Part shown: positions 6,008-12,633 of the stretch, piece by piece | Layout: each line of letters opens with the position of its first letter | Numbering within the stretch: the stretch's first letter is position 1 | DNA from: Thermofilaceae archaeon | Lineage (GTDB): Archaea; Thermoproteota; Thermoprotei; Thermofilales; B69-G16 | Length of the DNA: 16,564 nucleotides | Direction of reading: 5' to 3' | Assembly: GCA_027017165.1 (NCBI GenBank) | Contig: JALURF010000030.1 | Span: forward strand, 1-16,564 | Position numbers and translations under genes: made by a program | Notes under the pieces: model-generated | What the model saw: the letters and a program-made list of their open reading frames with translations, nothing else | The model's database searches: none | What the model was told of the DNA's origin: nothing

Positions 6008-7828
6008 CTAATGCAGGTTAACATATTTTTCAAGTACTGGAATTGCGAAGTTGAGCTTGAGTCTAGTTAGTGTCTCTCGAGTAGGAACCCCTTTAGCATC
6101 CCACCCTCTGGCTTCGTAGTACCACGATAGCATATTGTCATACTTTTCGATGTCCAGCTTAGCGCCTGCGAGAGGACCTTTAGTTAACGGTTCTGTAAAC
6201 CATCTTTTAGGAGGATAATCCATCCCTCTATTCCATTTGCGTTTTTCCCTTATCCAAAAAGCTCTTATCAAACTATAAACCCTATCTGCCGCCTCGAAGA
6301 AGTAATCTAAAGTCACGCTAAGCCCGGTAGCTGCTTTAAAGAGCTTAGGATACCACTCTAGCTCAAATCCCACCTCTATCCATGGCAGCCTACAGGAAGT
6401 TAACATTTCAAACATTCCTCCTCTGATTCTCTGAAATTCTATAAGTTTATACACTTTATCTTTAGTATAGCCTAGTCGCTCGGTCTTTATCTCCCATGAT
6501 ATGATCCATGCATCTTTATGATGTGCTCCTATAGGCGAGGTTCCATAAGCCAAAGCCATGCCAGGAGCGGCGTGACAGTCGTACCCAGTAACCTCTAATC
6601 CCTTAACGTGCATTGCGAATTTTTCTCCTCCTAACTTATAGGAAGCTATCTTAACCCCCTCGGCTAATAGATCACCAAGTTCTCTTCTATAAACAATATC
6701 TTTCAAAAGTCTCTCAGCAACGTTGAAATCTCCCCATTCTATCTTCTCTTTAATCAACCCTTTTTCACTAGCCTCCATTGCAAAGGCGATAACACTACCC
6801 ACGCTTATAGTGTCTACTCCGTACATATCAGCAAGTCTGTTGAGTTTAGCCACCTTTTTTAGATCTCCTAAGCCTATATTAGATCCCAAAAGGGCGACGT
6901 TTTCATAGTCTAGCTCAGCAATCTCACCTTCAATATCGTTTATCAAGTTACCGCAAATGGCATTGCAGAGGGGGCATCCACGCTGTCCTATCTTCACTTT
7001 TTCCATAGCATATCCATCTATATTCGACGCTAGCTCAAATACTCCTTCTCTAAAATTATATGCCGGAAGAACGCTACTTTCCTGAGCCCACTGAAGAGCA
7101 GCCATAGTACCCTGTCTTCTCCAAAACTCGTATCCCGGTTTGCCTTTTATAGCCCGGTAGGCATCGGCTGCTAGGCGTCTGTATTCCTCCGGATCGGCTA
7201 GGGGTATATCTTTACTTCCCTTAATAACTAAAGCTTTGAGTTTTTTAGACCCCATCACTGCTCCCATTCCGGGGCGACCGCCACTTCTCCCCTCCTGCGA
7301 AATTACCGTAGCAAATTTAACCAGGTTTTCTCCAGCTGGTCCTATGCATAACACACCGAGATTTCCTCCATGTCTTTCCCGCAACTTTCTCTCAGTCATA
7401 AAGGTATCTAATCCCCATAAATCATCGGCGTTTAATATCTCAATTTTCTCATTTTCTATGTAGAGGTAGACAGGTTTATCCGATGATCCTGAAATCACGA
7501 CAGCATCATAACCCGCCTTTCTCAAATGCACAGCGGCGAGCGAGCCTACATTACCGTCTCCATAACCGCCGGTTAATGGGCTTTTAGCCGCTACAACCAA
7601 TTTTCCGGTACTAGGACCGGGAATTCCTGTTAAAGGACCAGCAGCGAATATTAAGATATTCTGAGGGGATAGAGGATCCACACATGCTGGCATTTCATCC
7701 CACAATATCTTAATCGCAAAGCCTCTCCCTCCTATATACTCCCCAGCGAGCCGATCATCGTACTTTTGAATAACAATTTTTTTCCTAGAAAGATCGACTC
7801 TAAGTAATCGTCCGTTCCATCCAAACAA
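6008..7828 (-). CDS. Tungsten-type aldehyde ferredoxin oxidoreductase family protein
   Basis: Member of the aldehyde:ferredoxin oxidoreductase (AOR) family, 606 residues, full length. These cytoplasmic enzymes use a bis-pterin tungsten cofactor and one [4Fe-4S] cluster to oxidise aldehydes, reducing ferredoxin. The N-terminal domain (about 1-205) has the usual YIGGRGFAIKILWDE and GPLTGIPGPSTGK. Cluster ligands are C285-x2-C288-x3-C292 plus distant C479. The first pterin motif is present as D334-MYGV-D339-T; at the second site the D-x-x-G-L-C pattern is degenerate (E474-MLTS-C479). The segment GYDCHAAPGMALAYGTSPIGAHHKDAW (about 415-441) is typical of an uncharacterised archaeal AOR subgroup rather than characterised AOR, FOR or GAPOR, so the aldehyde cannot be named. 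The start is TTG, supported by AGGTGG six bases upstream and a TATA box at 7862-7871. Confidence 0.93.
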   Translation of the reverse strand: MFGWNGRLLRVDLSRKKIVIQKYDDRLAGEYIGGRGFAIKILWDEMPACVDPLSPQNILIFAAGPLTGIPGPSTGKLVVAAKSPLTGGYGDGNVGSLAAVHLRKAGYDAVVISGSSDKPVYLYIENEKIEILNADDLWGLDTFMTERKLRERHGGNLGVLCIGPAGENLVKFATVISQEGRSGGRPGMGAVMGSKKLKALVIKGSKDIPLADPEEYRRLAADAYRAIKGKPGYEFWRRQGTMAALQWAQESSVLPAYNFREGVFELASNIDGYAMEKVKIGQRGCPLCNAICGNLINDIEGEIAELDYENVALLGSNIGLGDLKKVAKLNRLADMYGVDTISVGSVIAFAMEASEKGLIKEKIEWGDFNVAERLLKDIVYRRELGDLLAEGVKIASYKLGGEKFAMHVKGLEVTGYDCHAAPGMALAYGTSPIGAHHKDAWIISWEIKTERLGYTKDKVYKLIEFQRIRGGMFEMLTSCRLPWIEVGFELEWYPKLFKAATGLSVTLDYFFEAADRVYSLIRAFWIREKRKWNRGMDYPPKRWFTEPLTKGPLAGAKLDIEKYDNMLSWYYEARGWDAKGVPTRETLTRLKLNFAIPVLEKYVNLH

Positions 7829-7839
7829 AATTAACCACC

Positions 7840-7871
7840 TTTATTTCTATCGCTTAAGAAATATAATAAAA
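7840..7871. promoter_or_regulatory. Interleaved divergent promoters of AOR and DUF72 genes
   Basis: Minus strand: TTTATTATAT at 7862-7871 predicts initiation near 7841, giving the AOR mRNA a roughly 12-nt leader that contains the AGGTGG ribosome site (7840-7835). Plus strand: TTTATTT at 7840-7846 predicts initiation near 7870, one base before the DUF72 ATG. Each TATA box therefore lies on the other gene's start region inside a 42-bp gap. Confidence 0.5.
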
Positions 7872-8578
7872 TGATGGAAGTCTATATAGGCACCTCGGGT
7901 TGGGTATATAGCTGGAATCCCGACGGCCTGAATTGGTATGTACGAAATTCAGGCTTAAACGGAGTGGAGCTTAACATGAGTTTTTACAGTTTCCCCCGTT
8001 CATCGCAAATCTCCAGGTGGAGAAAAATAGGGTCTAAGCTTAGGTGGAGTATAAAGGTTCATAGATCGATAACACACTATAGGAAGCTATCCGTTAAGTC
8101 CTTTAGAGTATGGATTAAATTTCGCGATCTGTTTAAACCGATGAACGAGTTGATAGACTTCTTTTTATTTCAATTTCCTCCTAGCGTAAAACCGACGAAA
8201 GTATTTCTCAAGAGAATAAGGTATTTCCTGGAGAATATTGATAACGATGGAATAGCGATGGAATTTAGACATACCTCTTGGTTTAACCCGTATCTTGTGA
8301 ATTTGATTTCAAAATGGGGCGCGATATTCGTCTCAGTCGATTCCCCTATAATACACAACGCTATCTATTCCTCAAATGGAATAGTCTATCTCAGACTTCA
8401 CGGCAAAACCTACTGGTATTCACATAATTATACTATTAGAGAGCTTGAAGATATAATAGCTCACCTGTTAGCTCTCAAACCTTTTAAAGCGTACATCTTC
8501 TTTAACAATAATCACGACATGTTGCATAACGCGAGAGAAATGACGAAGCTTTTAGGGAAGAGGATAAATATCAGCTAA
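7871..8578 (+). CDS. DUF72 (YecE-like) TIM-barrel protein
   Basis: Protein of the DUF72/YecE family, 235 residues, the normal length. The family has a TIM-barrel-like fold and no settled biochemical function. Recognisable parts are the N-terminal IGTSGWVYSW, the NGVELNMSFYSFP strand-loop, WSIKVHRSITHYRKL, FLFQFPPSVKP, the AMEFRHTSWF segment (residues about 134-143), and near the C-terminus YLRLHGKTYWYSHNYT followed by KAYIFFNNNHD, the conserved Asn/His-rich end of the family. Two tandem ATG codons (7871 and 7874) are possible starts; the first coincides with the predicted transcription start, so the mRNA is probably leaderless. It is divergent from the AOR gene, which may indicate shared regulation. 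Confidence 0.9.
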   Translation: MMEVYIGTSGWVYSWNPDGLNWYVRNSGLNGVELNMSFYSFPRSSQISRWRKIGSKLRWSIKVHRSITHYRKLSVKSFRVWIKFRDLFKPMNELIDFFLFQFPPSVKPTKVFLKRIRYFLENIDNDGIAMEFRHTSWFNPYLVNLISKWGAIFVSVDSPIIHNAIYSSNGIVYLRLHGKTYWYSHNYTIRELEDIIAHLLALKPFKAYIFFNNNHDMLHNAREMTKLLGKRINIS

Positions 8579-8622
8579 TAGACTAAAGCTACTGTAGTTA
8601 CCCGCGTTTACGAGGTTTATAC

Positions 8623-8970
8623 ATGTCTAGAAGTAAAAAAGACAAAATTGAGGCAATAAAAATTAACACAGTTATAAAACTATATACTCTGGTAATGTTA
8701 CTGGAAGGGCCTAAACACGGCTACGAAATCATAAAATCGCTAGAAGAGAAGCTTGAGGTTAAAGTAGGGCCGTCACAAATATACCCGTTCTTGAGAAAAC
8801 TCGAGAATGCGGGTCTTCTTAAAGTAGAAAGCGTGGGGGAAAGAGAGAAAAAAATCTATGTTCTAACGAGAGAAGGTGAAGAATTCATAAAAAACTTACT
8901 AGAGAAATCGATAGAATTCATCCAAACAAGCATCAAAGCTTTAGGACCCGAAAGGGTATGCCCTGACTAG
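8623..8970 (+). CDS. PadR-family winged-helix transcriptional regulator
   Basis: DNA-binding regulator of 115 residues. The PadR winged helix is clear: LYTLVMLLEGPKHGYEIIKSLEEK (about residues 20-43), then the recognition helix VGPSQIYPFLRKLENAGLLKVE and the wing KKIYVLTREGEEFIKNLL. A short C-terminal helix (about 90-107) should give the dimer interface, as in small archaeal PadR proteins. The first 15 residues are very lysine-rich and may add DNA contacts. The ATG has GAGG seven bases upstream. PadR proteins usually repress genes in response to a ligand or stress; the targets here are unknown. The 44-bp gap after DUF72 permits either co-transcription or its own promoter. Confidence 0.9.
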   Translation: MSRSKKDKIEAIKINTVIKLYTLVMLLEGPKHGYEIIKSLEEKLEVKVGPSQIYPFLRKLENAGLLKVESVGEREKKIYVLTREGEEFIKNLLEKSIEFIQTSIKALGPERVCPD

Positions 8971-8990
8971 GCTCAAGGAGCGGCTAAACA

Positions 8991-8998
8991 TTTATATT
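8991..8998 (+). promoter_or_regulatory. TATA box of the eL40 gene
   Basis: TTTATATT inside CATTTATATTTCC, centred about 26 bp before position 9020, predicts a leader of roughly 10 nt that just includes the GGAGAGGTG ribosome site ahead of the ATG at 9031. Confidence 0.55.
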
Positions 8999-9030
8999 TC
9001 CGGATAATCCATAGATGGAGAGGTGTCAGT

Positions 9031-9186
9031 ATGCCGATAAGAGACCCCTTTAAACTCCAATTAGCGCTAGACCATAACTTCAAAGTAAAGATATGCAGGA
9101 AGTGCGGCGCTAGAAACCCGTGGTCGGCTGAACGTTGCAGAAGGTGTAAGAGCAGAAATCTAAGGCCTAAACGCTACAAGAAATAG
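9031..9186 (+). CDS. rpl40e: Large-subunit ribosomal protein eL40 (L40e)
   Basis: A 51-residue zinc-ribbon ribosomal protein. The start is the ATG at 9031, with GGAGAGGTG five bases upstream and the stop TAG at 9184. The protein has the eL40 pattern: a basic N-terminus, then C22-x2-C25 and C36-x2-C39 (RKCGARNPWSAERCRRC) as zinc ligands, and a basic tail. Archaeal eL40 is this size and, unlike the eukaryotic version, is not fused to ubiquitin. It converges on the uL6 gene with no base between the two stop codons. Confidence 0.93.
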   Translation: MPIRDPFKLQLALDHNFKVKICRKCGARNPWSAERCRRCKSRNLRPKRYKK

Positions 9187-9768
9187 CTATTTTATGTGTT
9201 CCTTCTCATAAAGATATATACCGTCGAGAATTCCCGGTCCTCCTTCTCTCCCGTGAGGGCTCTTTCTAAGTTTCCCTGTTAAATGCGTAGCTAGGTGAAT
9301 ATTCGCGGCGGTCTGTCCCACAGCGTCTATATCTATTCCTTCAACTATCACATCGTCCTTGGTTACTTTTACTTTAACTCCCTCTTCAATCTTAGCGTAT
9401 CTATCGCTTTTCTCTCCTATGAAATTCCTGATAATTACCAGTTTATTTTTCTCATCCACCTTAACTTCCATCGGATAATGGGCATAGACTATCTTCATCT
9501 TATACCTAAATCCCCGAGTAACGCCGATAATCATATTTCTGATATGACTGGCTATAGTCTTTATAACCGCTCTACCCTTTCTATCAGCGAAATACATCTC
9601 TAAAATTACCTTATTATCCTCCTTACTCAACAGCAGCTTATGGACGTGGGAAAAATCCTTCACCAGTTCTCCAAGAGGTCCCTTAACTCTCACCTTCATA
9701 CCTTCAACTGTCAACTCCACATCTTCAGGAATCTCCACTTCTTCCCTCAGATACGGAATCCTCGCCAC
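9187..9768 (-). CDS. rpl6: Large-subunit ribosomal protein uL6 (L6P)
   Basis: Archaeal uL6, about 193 residues from the proposed start. It has the expected two repeated alpha/beta domains: IPEDVELTVEGMKVRVKGPLGEL at the N-terminus, IASHIRNMIIGVTRGFRYKM in the middle, and the C-terminal VGQTAANIHLAT and GREGGPGILDGIYL signatures of the archaeal/eukaryotic form. The frame stays open to an ATG at 9852, but a TATA box at 9799-9807 lies inside that extension and the extra residues are unlike uL6, so the real start is GTG 9768 (GGTGG five bases upstream) or GTG 9777, which would be leaderless. It stands alone here with its own promoter, whereas archaeal uL6 normally lies in the spc ribosomal operon. 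Confidence 0.93.
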   Translation of the reverse strand: MARIPYLREEVEIPEDVELTVEGMKVRVKGPLGELVKDFSHVHKLLLSKEDNKVILEMYFADRKGRAVIKTIASHIRNMIIGVTRGFRYKMKIVYAHYPMEVKVDEKNKLVIIRNFIGEKSDRYAKIEEGVKVKVTKDDVIVEGIDIDAVGQTAANIHLATHLTGKLRKSPHGREGGPGILDGIYLYEKEHIK

Positions 9769-9798
9769 CTCAACCACCAACCACACAAAACAACACCA

Positions 9799-9807
9799 TT
9801 TATTAAA
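9799..9807 (-). promoter_or_regulatory. TATA box of the uL6 gene
   Basis: Minus-strand TTTAATAAA, centred about 26 bp before 9777, predicts initiation close to the GTG codons at 9777 and 9768. It argues against translation from the distant in-frame ATG at 9852. Confidence 0.55.
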
Positions 9808-9954
9808 TTTTGCTTTAACAGCATTTCCAGCTAGCCGAACACTAATAAACACCTCCTCACGTGTCTAACATGATGATGAAAGAGGTTTCGGTTGACAGAT
9901 GATATAAAACCCCGTTCTGATCTCTCGTTAAAGCCGACTTAATCGCTAAAGCTA

Positions 9955-10006
9955 GATACAATCACCGCAGTTTTGGAGCCGCAAAACTGCACATGTGAAA
10001 TTGATC
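9955..10006. repeat. Imperfect palindrome with a perfect 9-bp stem core
   Basis: The core is GCAGTTTTG (9967-9975), loop GAGCCG, then CAAAACTGC (9982-9990). Similarity continues outward with small gaps: GATACAATCACC on the left against the complement of CACATGTGAAATTGATC on the right. Arms of about 20 bp interrupted by short gaps fit a decayed transposon end pair or MITE better than a terminator. Confidence 0.5.
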
Positions 10007-10035
10007 AGACAGCAATAAACCAGGTTCAATAAATT

Positions 10036-10111
10036 CTGGTGCCGTCAACTTAAGAGCTATTAGACAGGATTAGCGCTAGTAATAGGAAGTGCTTAAATTG
10101 ACAGCACCCAG
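10036..10111. repeat. Imperfect 76-bp palindrome, possible degenerate MITE
   Basis: The left arm 10036-10062 (starting CTGGTGCCGTCAACTTAAG) pairs with the reverse complement of 10080-10111 (starting CTGGGTGCTGTCAATTTAAG), with two substitutions in the outer 19 bases plus small gaps, and both arms end in CTATTA at the inside. The centre contains the perfect palindrome TAGCGCTA (10071-10078). No target duplication could be found. The intact MITE begins immediately beyond its right end. Confidence 0.55.
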
Positions 10112-10225
10112 ATTCCAGCAGAGACTGTCCAATAAGTTTCTGGGGGTTTGTTTCTTGAAGGCGCTCTCCACGCGTTAGAGACGGCGACCACTCCAAAGGC
10201 CTTATTGGACAGTCTCATTCCAGCA
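10112..10225. mobile_element. 96-bp MITE with 16-bp TIRs and 9-bp target duplication
   Basis: The terminal inverted repeats are GAGACTGTCCAATAAG (10121-10136) and its exact reverse complement (10201-10216). The element between them is 96 bp and has no coding capacity. Both ends are flanked by the same 9 bases, ATTCCAGCA (10112-10120 and 10217-10225), a perfect target-site duplication. Intact repeats and duplication suggest fairly recent movement by a transposase supplied from elsewhere. A 9-bp duplication and these ends would fit a DDE element of the IS4/IS5 type, but that assignment is an inference. Confidence 0.85.
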
Positions 10226-10313
10226 TAAAGATTTATGTCTAATAGCTGTTTTTTAGATATTACTGATGTATCCTGTGACTTAGTTTAAGGAGAATGTACC
10301 GCGGTGAGGTAGC

Positions 10314-10742
10314 ATGTATCTAAATGGCGGAAGGCTTCTCCAGGCGCTAAAGCTTTTCCTCTTTCCCGGCAGGTCGCTTGCGATGAAGATGGACAAGAGC
10401 TTCGCCGAATTTCTGGAAGAACTGGAGAAGGAAGTAGAGTCGGGGAATAAAAGATTACTGCTCCATGAGCGTATCATCTCGGCGGAGTACGTGGTAATGC
10501 TCGTCGGGGGCTTGCTTTCCGGTTACTACGGCTACGCGCCGAGAGCGGTCCCGCTTCTCGTCCTCCTGCTCCCAGTTCTCGCAGTCGCCGATATCTATGC
10601 CTCTAAGCGCGTGTTCAAGAAGCTCTCCTGGAGGCCAAAGTACATCACGTCCCTGCTCTGGTGCTCGGACATGGTGTACCACTTCGCGCTGGGGTCGATA
10701 GTTGGATCGGTCATCGCCAGCCTAGGCCTCCTAGCCCGATAA
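10314..10742 (+). CDS. Hypothetical small membrane protein, 142 aa
   Basis: Not recognised. After a short basic N-terminus comes an acidic, probably helical or coiled segment (FAEFLEELEKEVESGNKRLL, about residues 30-49). Then there are three likely membrane helices: about 57-75 (EYVVMLVGGLLSGYYGYA), about 78-95 (AVPLLVLLLPVLAVADIYA) and about 123-141 (FALGSIVGSVIASLGLLA), separated by a basic loop (KRVFKKLSWRPK). The ATG is preceded by GGTGAGGT four bases upstream, a strong ribosome site that supports a real gene. Its base composition is clearly more GC-rich than the genes to its left, and it begins 88 bp after the MITE duplication. No enzymatic motif is visible. Confidence 0.65.
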   Translation: MYLNGGRLLQALKLFLFPGRSLAMKMDKSFAEFLEELEKEVESGNKRLLLHERIISAEYVVMLVGGLLSGYYGYAPRAVPLLVLLLPVLAVADIYASKRVFKKLSWRPKYITSLLWCSDMVYHFALGSIVGSVIASLGLLAR

Positions 10743-11359
10743 GCCTATTCTGCATCAAAATCAGCTTAATACGCGTGCTTATGCTGTTATCTCGCCATAG
10801 GGTCTGAAATCCAGGTCCAAAGGCAAGTTAGCTCCTGTCTCCTCTTTAGGCTCAGCTTATTCCTATTCGGAAAGAAGCAGAAGGCGAGCTCAGATGGGCA
10901 CCAGATCCGAGATTTGGATAAAGAGTGATAGCGTCACAGTTAAGCTGTGCAAGCGTTAGTACGTGACCGGCAGGAGGCGAAAGAGGTTGGCGAGGTTATT
11001 AGGATGCTGAGGAGGTGAGCGCTTGCTCCTTTTCGTTGCCCGTCTCCATGACAATCGATATGCCGGCCAGAGACTCTGGGTTCGACCACCGCGAGGTCAA
11101 GCGCTTCGTAACCAGGCTGCCGATATGCTGGGGCATCGTGAGGAAGATGAGAATCTTCAACCTAATAGAGACAAAGCCCGTGTTGGTCAAGTTCGACTTG
11201 TTCAGAGTTCCGAGTGTAGGAGACGAGAACCTCTTGCAAGTTACGTATAGCTAATTTTTCCCGCATTTATCTCATAGATTTTCAAAGAGCGGGAAAATCT
11301 TGTCACAGTGAGCTATGCTTATCATCTAGGCATGTAAACAAATATTTAGGGATACTCAC
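10743..11359. other. Probable decayed coding DNA, no intact gene
   Basis: This GC-rich stretch holds short open frames that look broken. At 10894 a frame reads MGTRSEIWIKSDSVTVKLCKR and stops; shifting back one base continues as ALVRDRQEAKEVGEVIRMLRR to a stop at 11018. Right after it, GGAGGTGA followed by GCGC and a TTG at 11023 is a textbook start region. The frame from 11023 (75 codons) and the overlapping frame from GTG 11015 (79 codons) both stay open, and neither gives a recognisable domain. The two-small-genes layout recalls a toxin-antitoxin pair, but I see no PIN or other toxin motif. The promoter side of the GNAT gene occupies the last 30 bases. Confidence 0.45.
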
Positions 11360-12145
11360 GTGCTCAAGGATCTCTCCAAGCTAGACCTAGAGCTCTGGAG
11401 GGGCGTAACCAGGCTCTACCTAAGCGACCCCCTCACTCACGTCTACCTGCTCTACGACTTAATCTACGAGCTGGACCGCACGGACACCTGCTTCGAGATC
11501 TCGGGGGGCGACATTGTAGGCTATCTGCTCGTTTGGAGAGGCCCGCGCGTATGCGTCCACCTGTGGGGCAGGGCAGAGGGCCTGGTGAACAGCATACCGT
11601 GCGACAGCGAGGCCTTAGTGGTCGTCCATGACAGAAGTCTACTTGAGCAGGTAGTAGGCTTCCTTGGGCCTAAGGGCCAGCTTAAGGTTAAGGAGCATCT
11701 CGATATGGTAGTTGACGAGGAAAGCTTCAGGCCATATTCTGTGGGAAAAGCCGTTAAACTAGACGCTAGACGCGAACGTCACGTGGAGGAATTCTTGAAG
11801 CTCACGAGGATGAGCGGGTGGGAAATAGACAAAGAAAGGGCTAGGGAGCTGCTGGCTAACCGCAGGTACTACGGAATGTTCAAGGAGGGGAAGCTGGTAT
11901 CCATCGCCTGCGCGTTCTTCCGCATGCCGGAGGTATGGCCCATAGGGCATGTCTACACGCATCTAGACTACAGGGGTAGGGGTTACGCAAAAACTGTCAC
12001 ATCGGCTATAACTGAAGATGCACTGCTCTCCGGTGCAAAAGCATTGCTCCACGTGGCCGAGGACAATGAGCCAGCGATACGTGTCTACAAGACGCTGGGC
12101 TATAGAACTATCTCGAGGAAGCCCTGGGTATTCTTCAAGCCGTAG
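11360..12145 (+). CDS. GNAT-family N-acetyltransferase
   Basis: Acetyl-CoA-dependent acetyltransferase, 261 residues. The C-terminal half is a GNAT domain: strand VYTHLDYRGRGYAKTVTSAI, with the acetyl-CoA pyrophosphate loop R205-G206-R207-G208-Y209-A210, and motif B near the end, NEPAIRVYKTLGYRTISRKPW. The N-terminal half (about 1-130) is a separate domain, with YLSDPLTHVYLLYDLIYEL and GDIVGYLLVWRG, as in two-domain archaeal GNAT proteins whose substrate is unknown. The start is GTG at 11360; an AT-rich AATATTTA at 11341-11348 could be the TATA box of a leaderless or very short-leader mRNA. It is GC-rich like its upstream neighbour and unlike the genes before 9.8 kb. Confidence 0.88.
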   Translation: MLKDLSKLDLELWRGVTRLYLSDPLTHVYLLYDLIYELDRTDTCFEISGGDIVGYLLVWRGPRVCVHLWGRAEGLVNSIPCDSEALVVVHDRSLLEQVVGFLGPKGQLKVKEHLDMVVDEESFRPYSVGKAVKLDARRERHVEEFLKLTRMSGWEIDKERARELLANRRYYGMFKEGKLVSIACAFFRMPEVWPIGHVYTHLDYRGRGYAKTVTSAITEDALLSGAKALLHVAEDNEPAIRVYKTLGYRTISRKPWVFFKP

Positions 12146-12633
12146 ACCAGCCCCGAGAACTCCGGCGTACAGATTATGCCTAGCACCTATCGCAAAGGCT
12201 ACCCATGGTAAATTGAGGTCTCCCAAGCTATACAAAAGAGTGTCCCCAATCTTAACCCCCATCTTTTAAAGAGCTGACGGCGAGGAAAGAGGGCACTTGT
12301 GAAGGTCGCGCTGGGTTACTACAACGTTAGGCTACTCTCAAGAGGTCGTCGTCTTCCTCGTAGGCACCAAGATCGGTGAGGTCCTAGACGTGCTCAAGCA
12401 GGCTGGCATACGCGACACAAAAGGCTACTCGCTAAAGCCCAGCAAGTACAGGGTGTTGAGGGAGAAGACTGTGAGAGAGTTGCCCGTTTAACAATCTCTT
12501 TTCTTTAGTTAAGGCTGTTATCCTCACGTTTCAGGGTACAATCCCCGAAGCTGTTTTAGTTACGATACTTGTTATTGTAGAGCAAAGCTAAAGTTTGAAT
12601 TGCCATATTAATACTCTCGGTGAGTTTAGCATT
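12146..12633. other. Intergenic stretch with a broken small reading frame
   Basis: No intact gene is visible. A GTG at 12299 opens VKVALGYYNVR, and one frame over the sequence continues without interruption from 12303 to a TAA at 12489-12491 (GYSQEVVVFLVGTKIGEVLD and on). The second frame has no start codon of its own, so the pair looks like one about 64-residue protein split by a frameshift around 12330. I cannot assign it. The rest, 12492-12633, is AT-rich upstream sequence of the next small gene. Confidence 0.45.
12299..12491 (+). pseudogene. Frameshifted small ORF, unassigned
   Basis: The start region in frame 12299 (VKVALGYYNVR) and the continuation in the frame of 12330 (GYSQEVVVFLVGTKIGEVLD, later SLKPSKYRVLREKTVRELPV) together make a plausible small alpha/beta protein of about 64 residues. 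A single indel near 12330 would join them. It is GC-rich like neighbouring accessory genes. There is no family match I can name; it could equally be a C-terminal fragment of a longer lost gene. Confidence 0.35.

Larger units (their letters stand above)
9853..10313. other. Gene-free boundary with three palindromic structures
   Basis: I see no convincing gene here. The stretch separates the compact AT-rich part of the window from the GC-richer, partly decayed part. It holds, in order, an imperfect palindrome around 9955-10006, an imperfect 76-bp palindrome at 10036-10111, and a complete 96-bp MITE at 10121-10216. Sequence before 9950 and after 10230 shows nothing recognisable apart from the uL6 promoter side and the ribosome site of the next gene. 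Confidence 0.7.

Noticed and set aside
9769..9852. N-terminal extension of uL6 from ATG 9852
   Set aside because: A TATA box lies inside it, the residues are unlike uL6, and better starts (GTG 9768 or 9777) agree with the promoter and ribosome site.
11078..11095. GGGTTCGACCACC resembling a tRNA T-arm
   Set aside because: The stem does not close and no anticodon or D arm is found upstream at tRNA spacing.
11963..12262. Minus-strand ORF MGVKIGDTLLYSLGDL...
   Set aside because: Most of it lies antisense to the well-supported GNAT gene, there is no ribosome site, and the only TATA-like bases directly touch the ATG; the 39 residues outside the GNAT gene match nothing I recognise.
12529..12552. 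GTTTCAGGGTACAATCCCCG resembling a tRNA T-arm or CRISPR repeat
   Set aside because: Single occurrence, no spacer-repeat pattern, and no complete tRNA cloverleaf.
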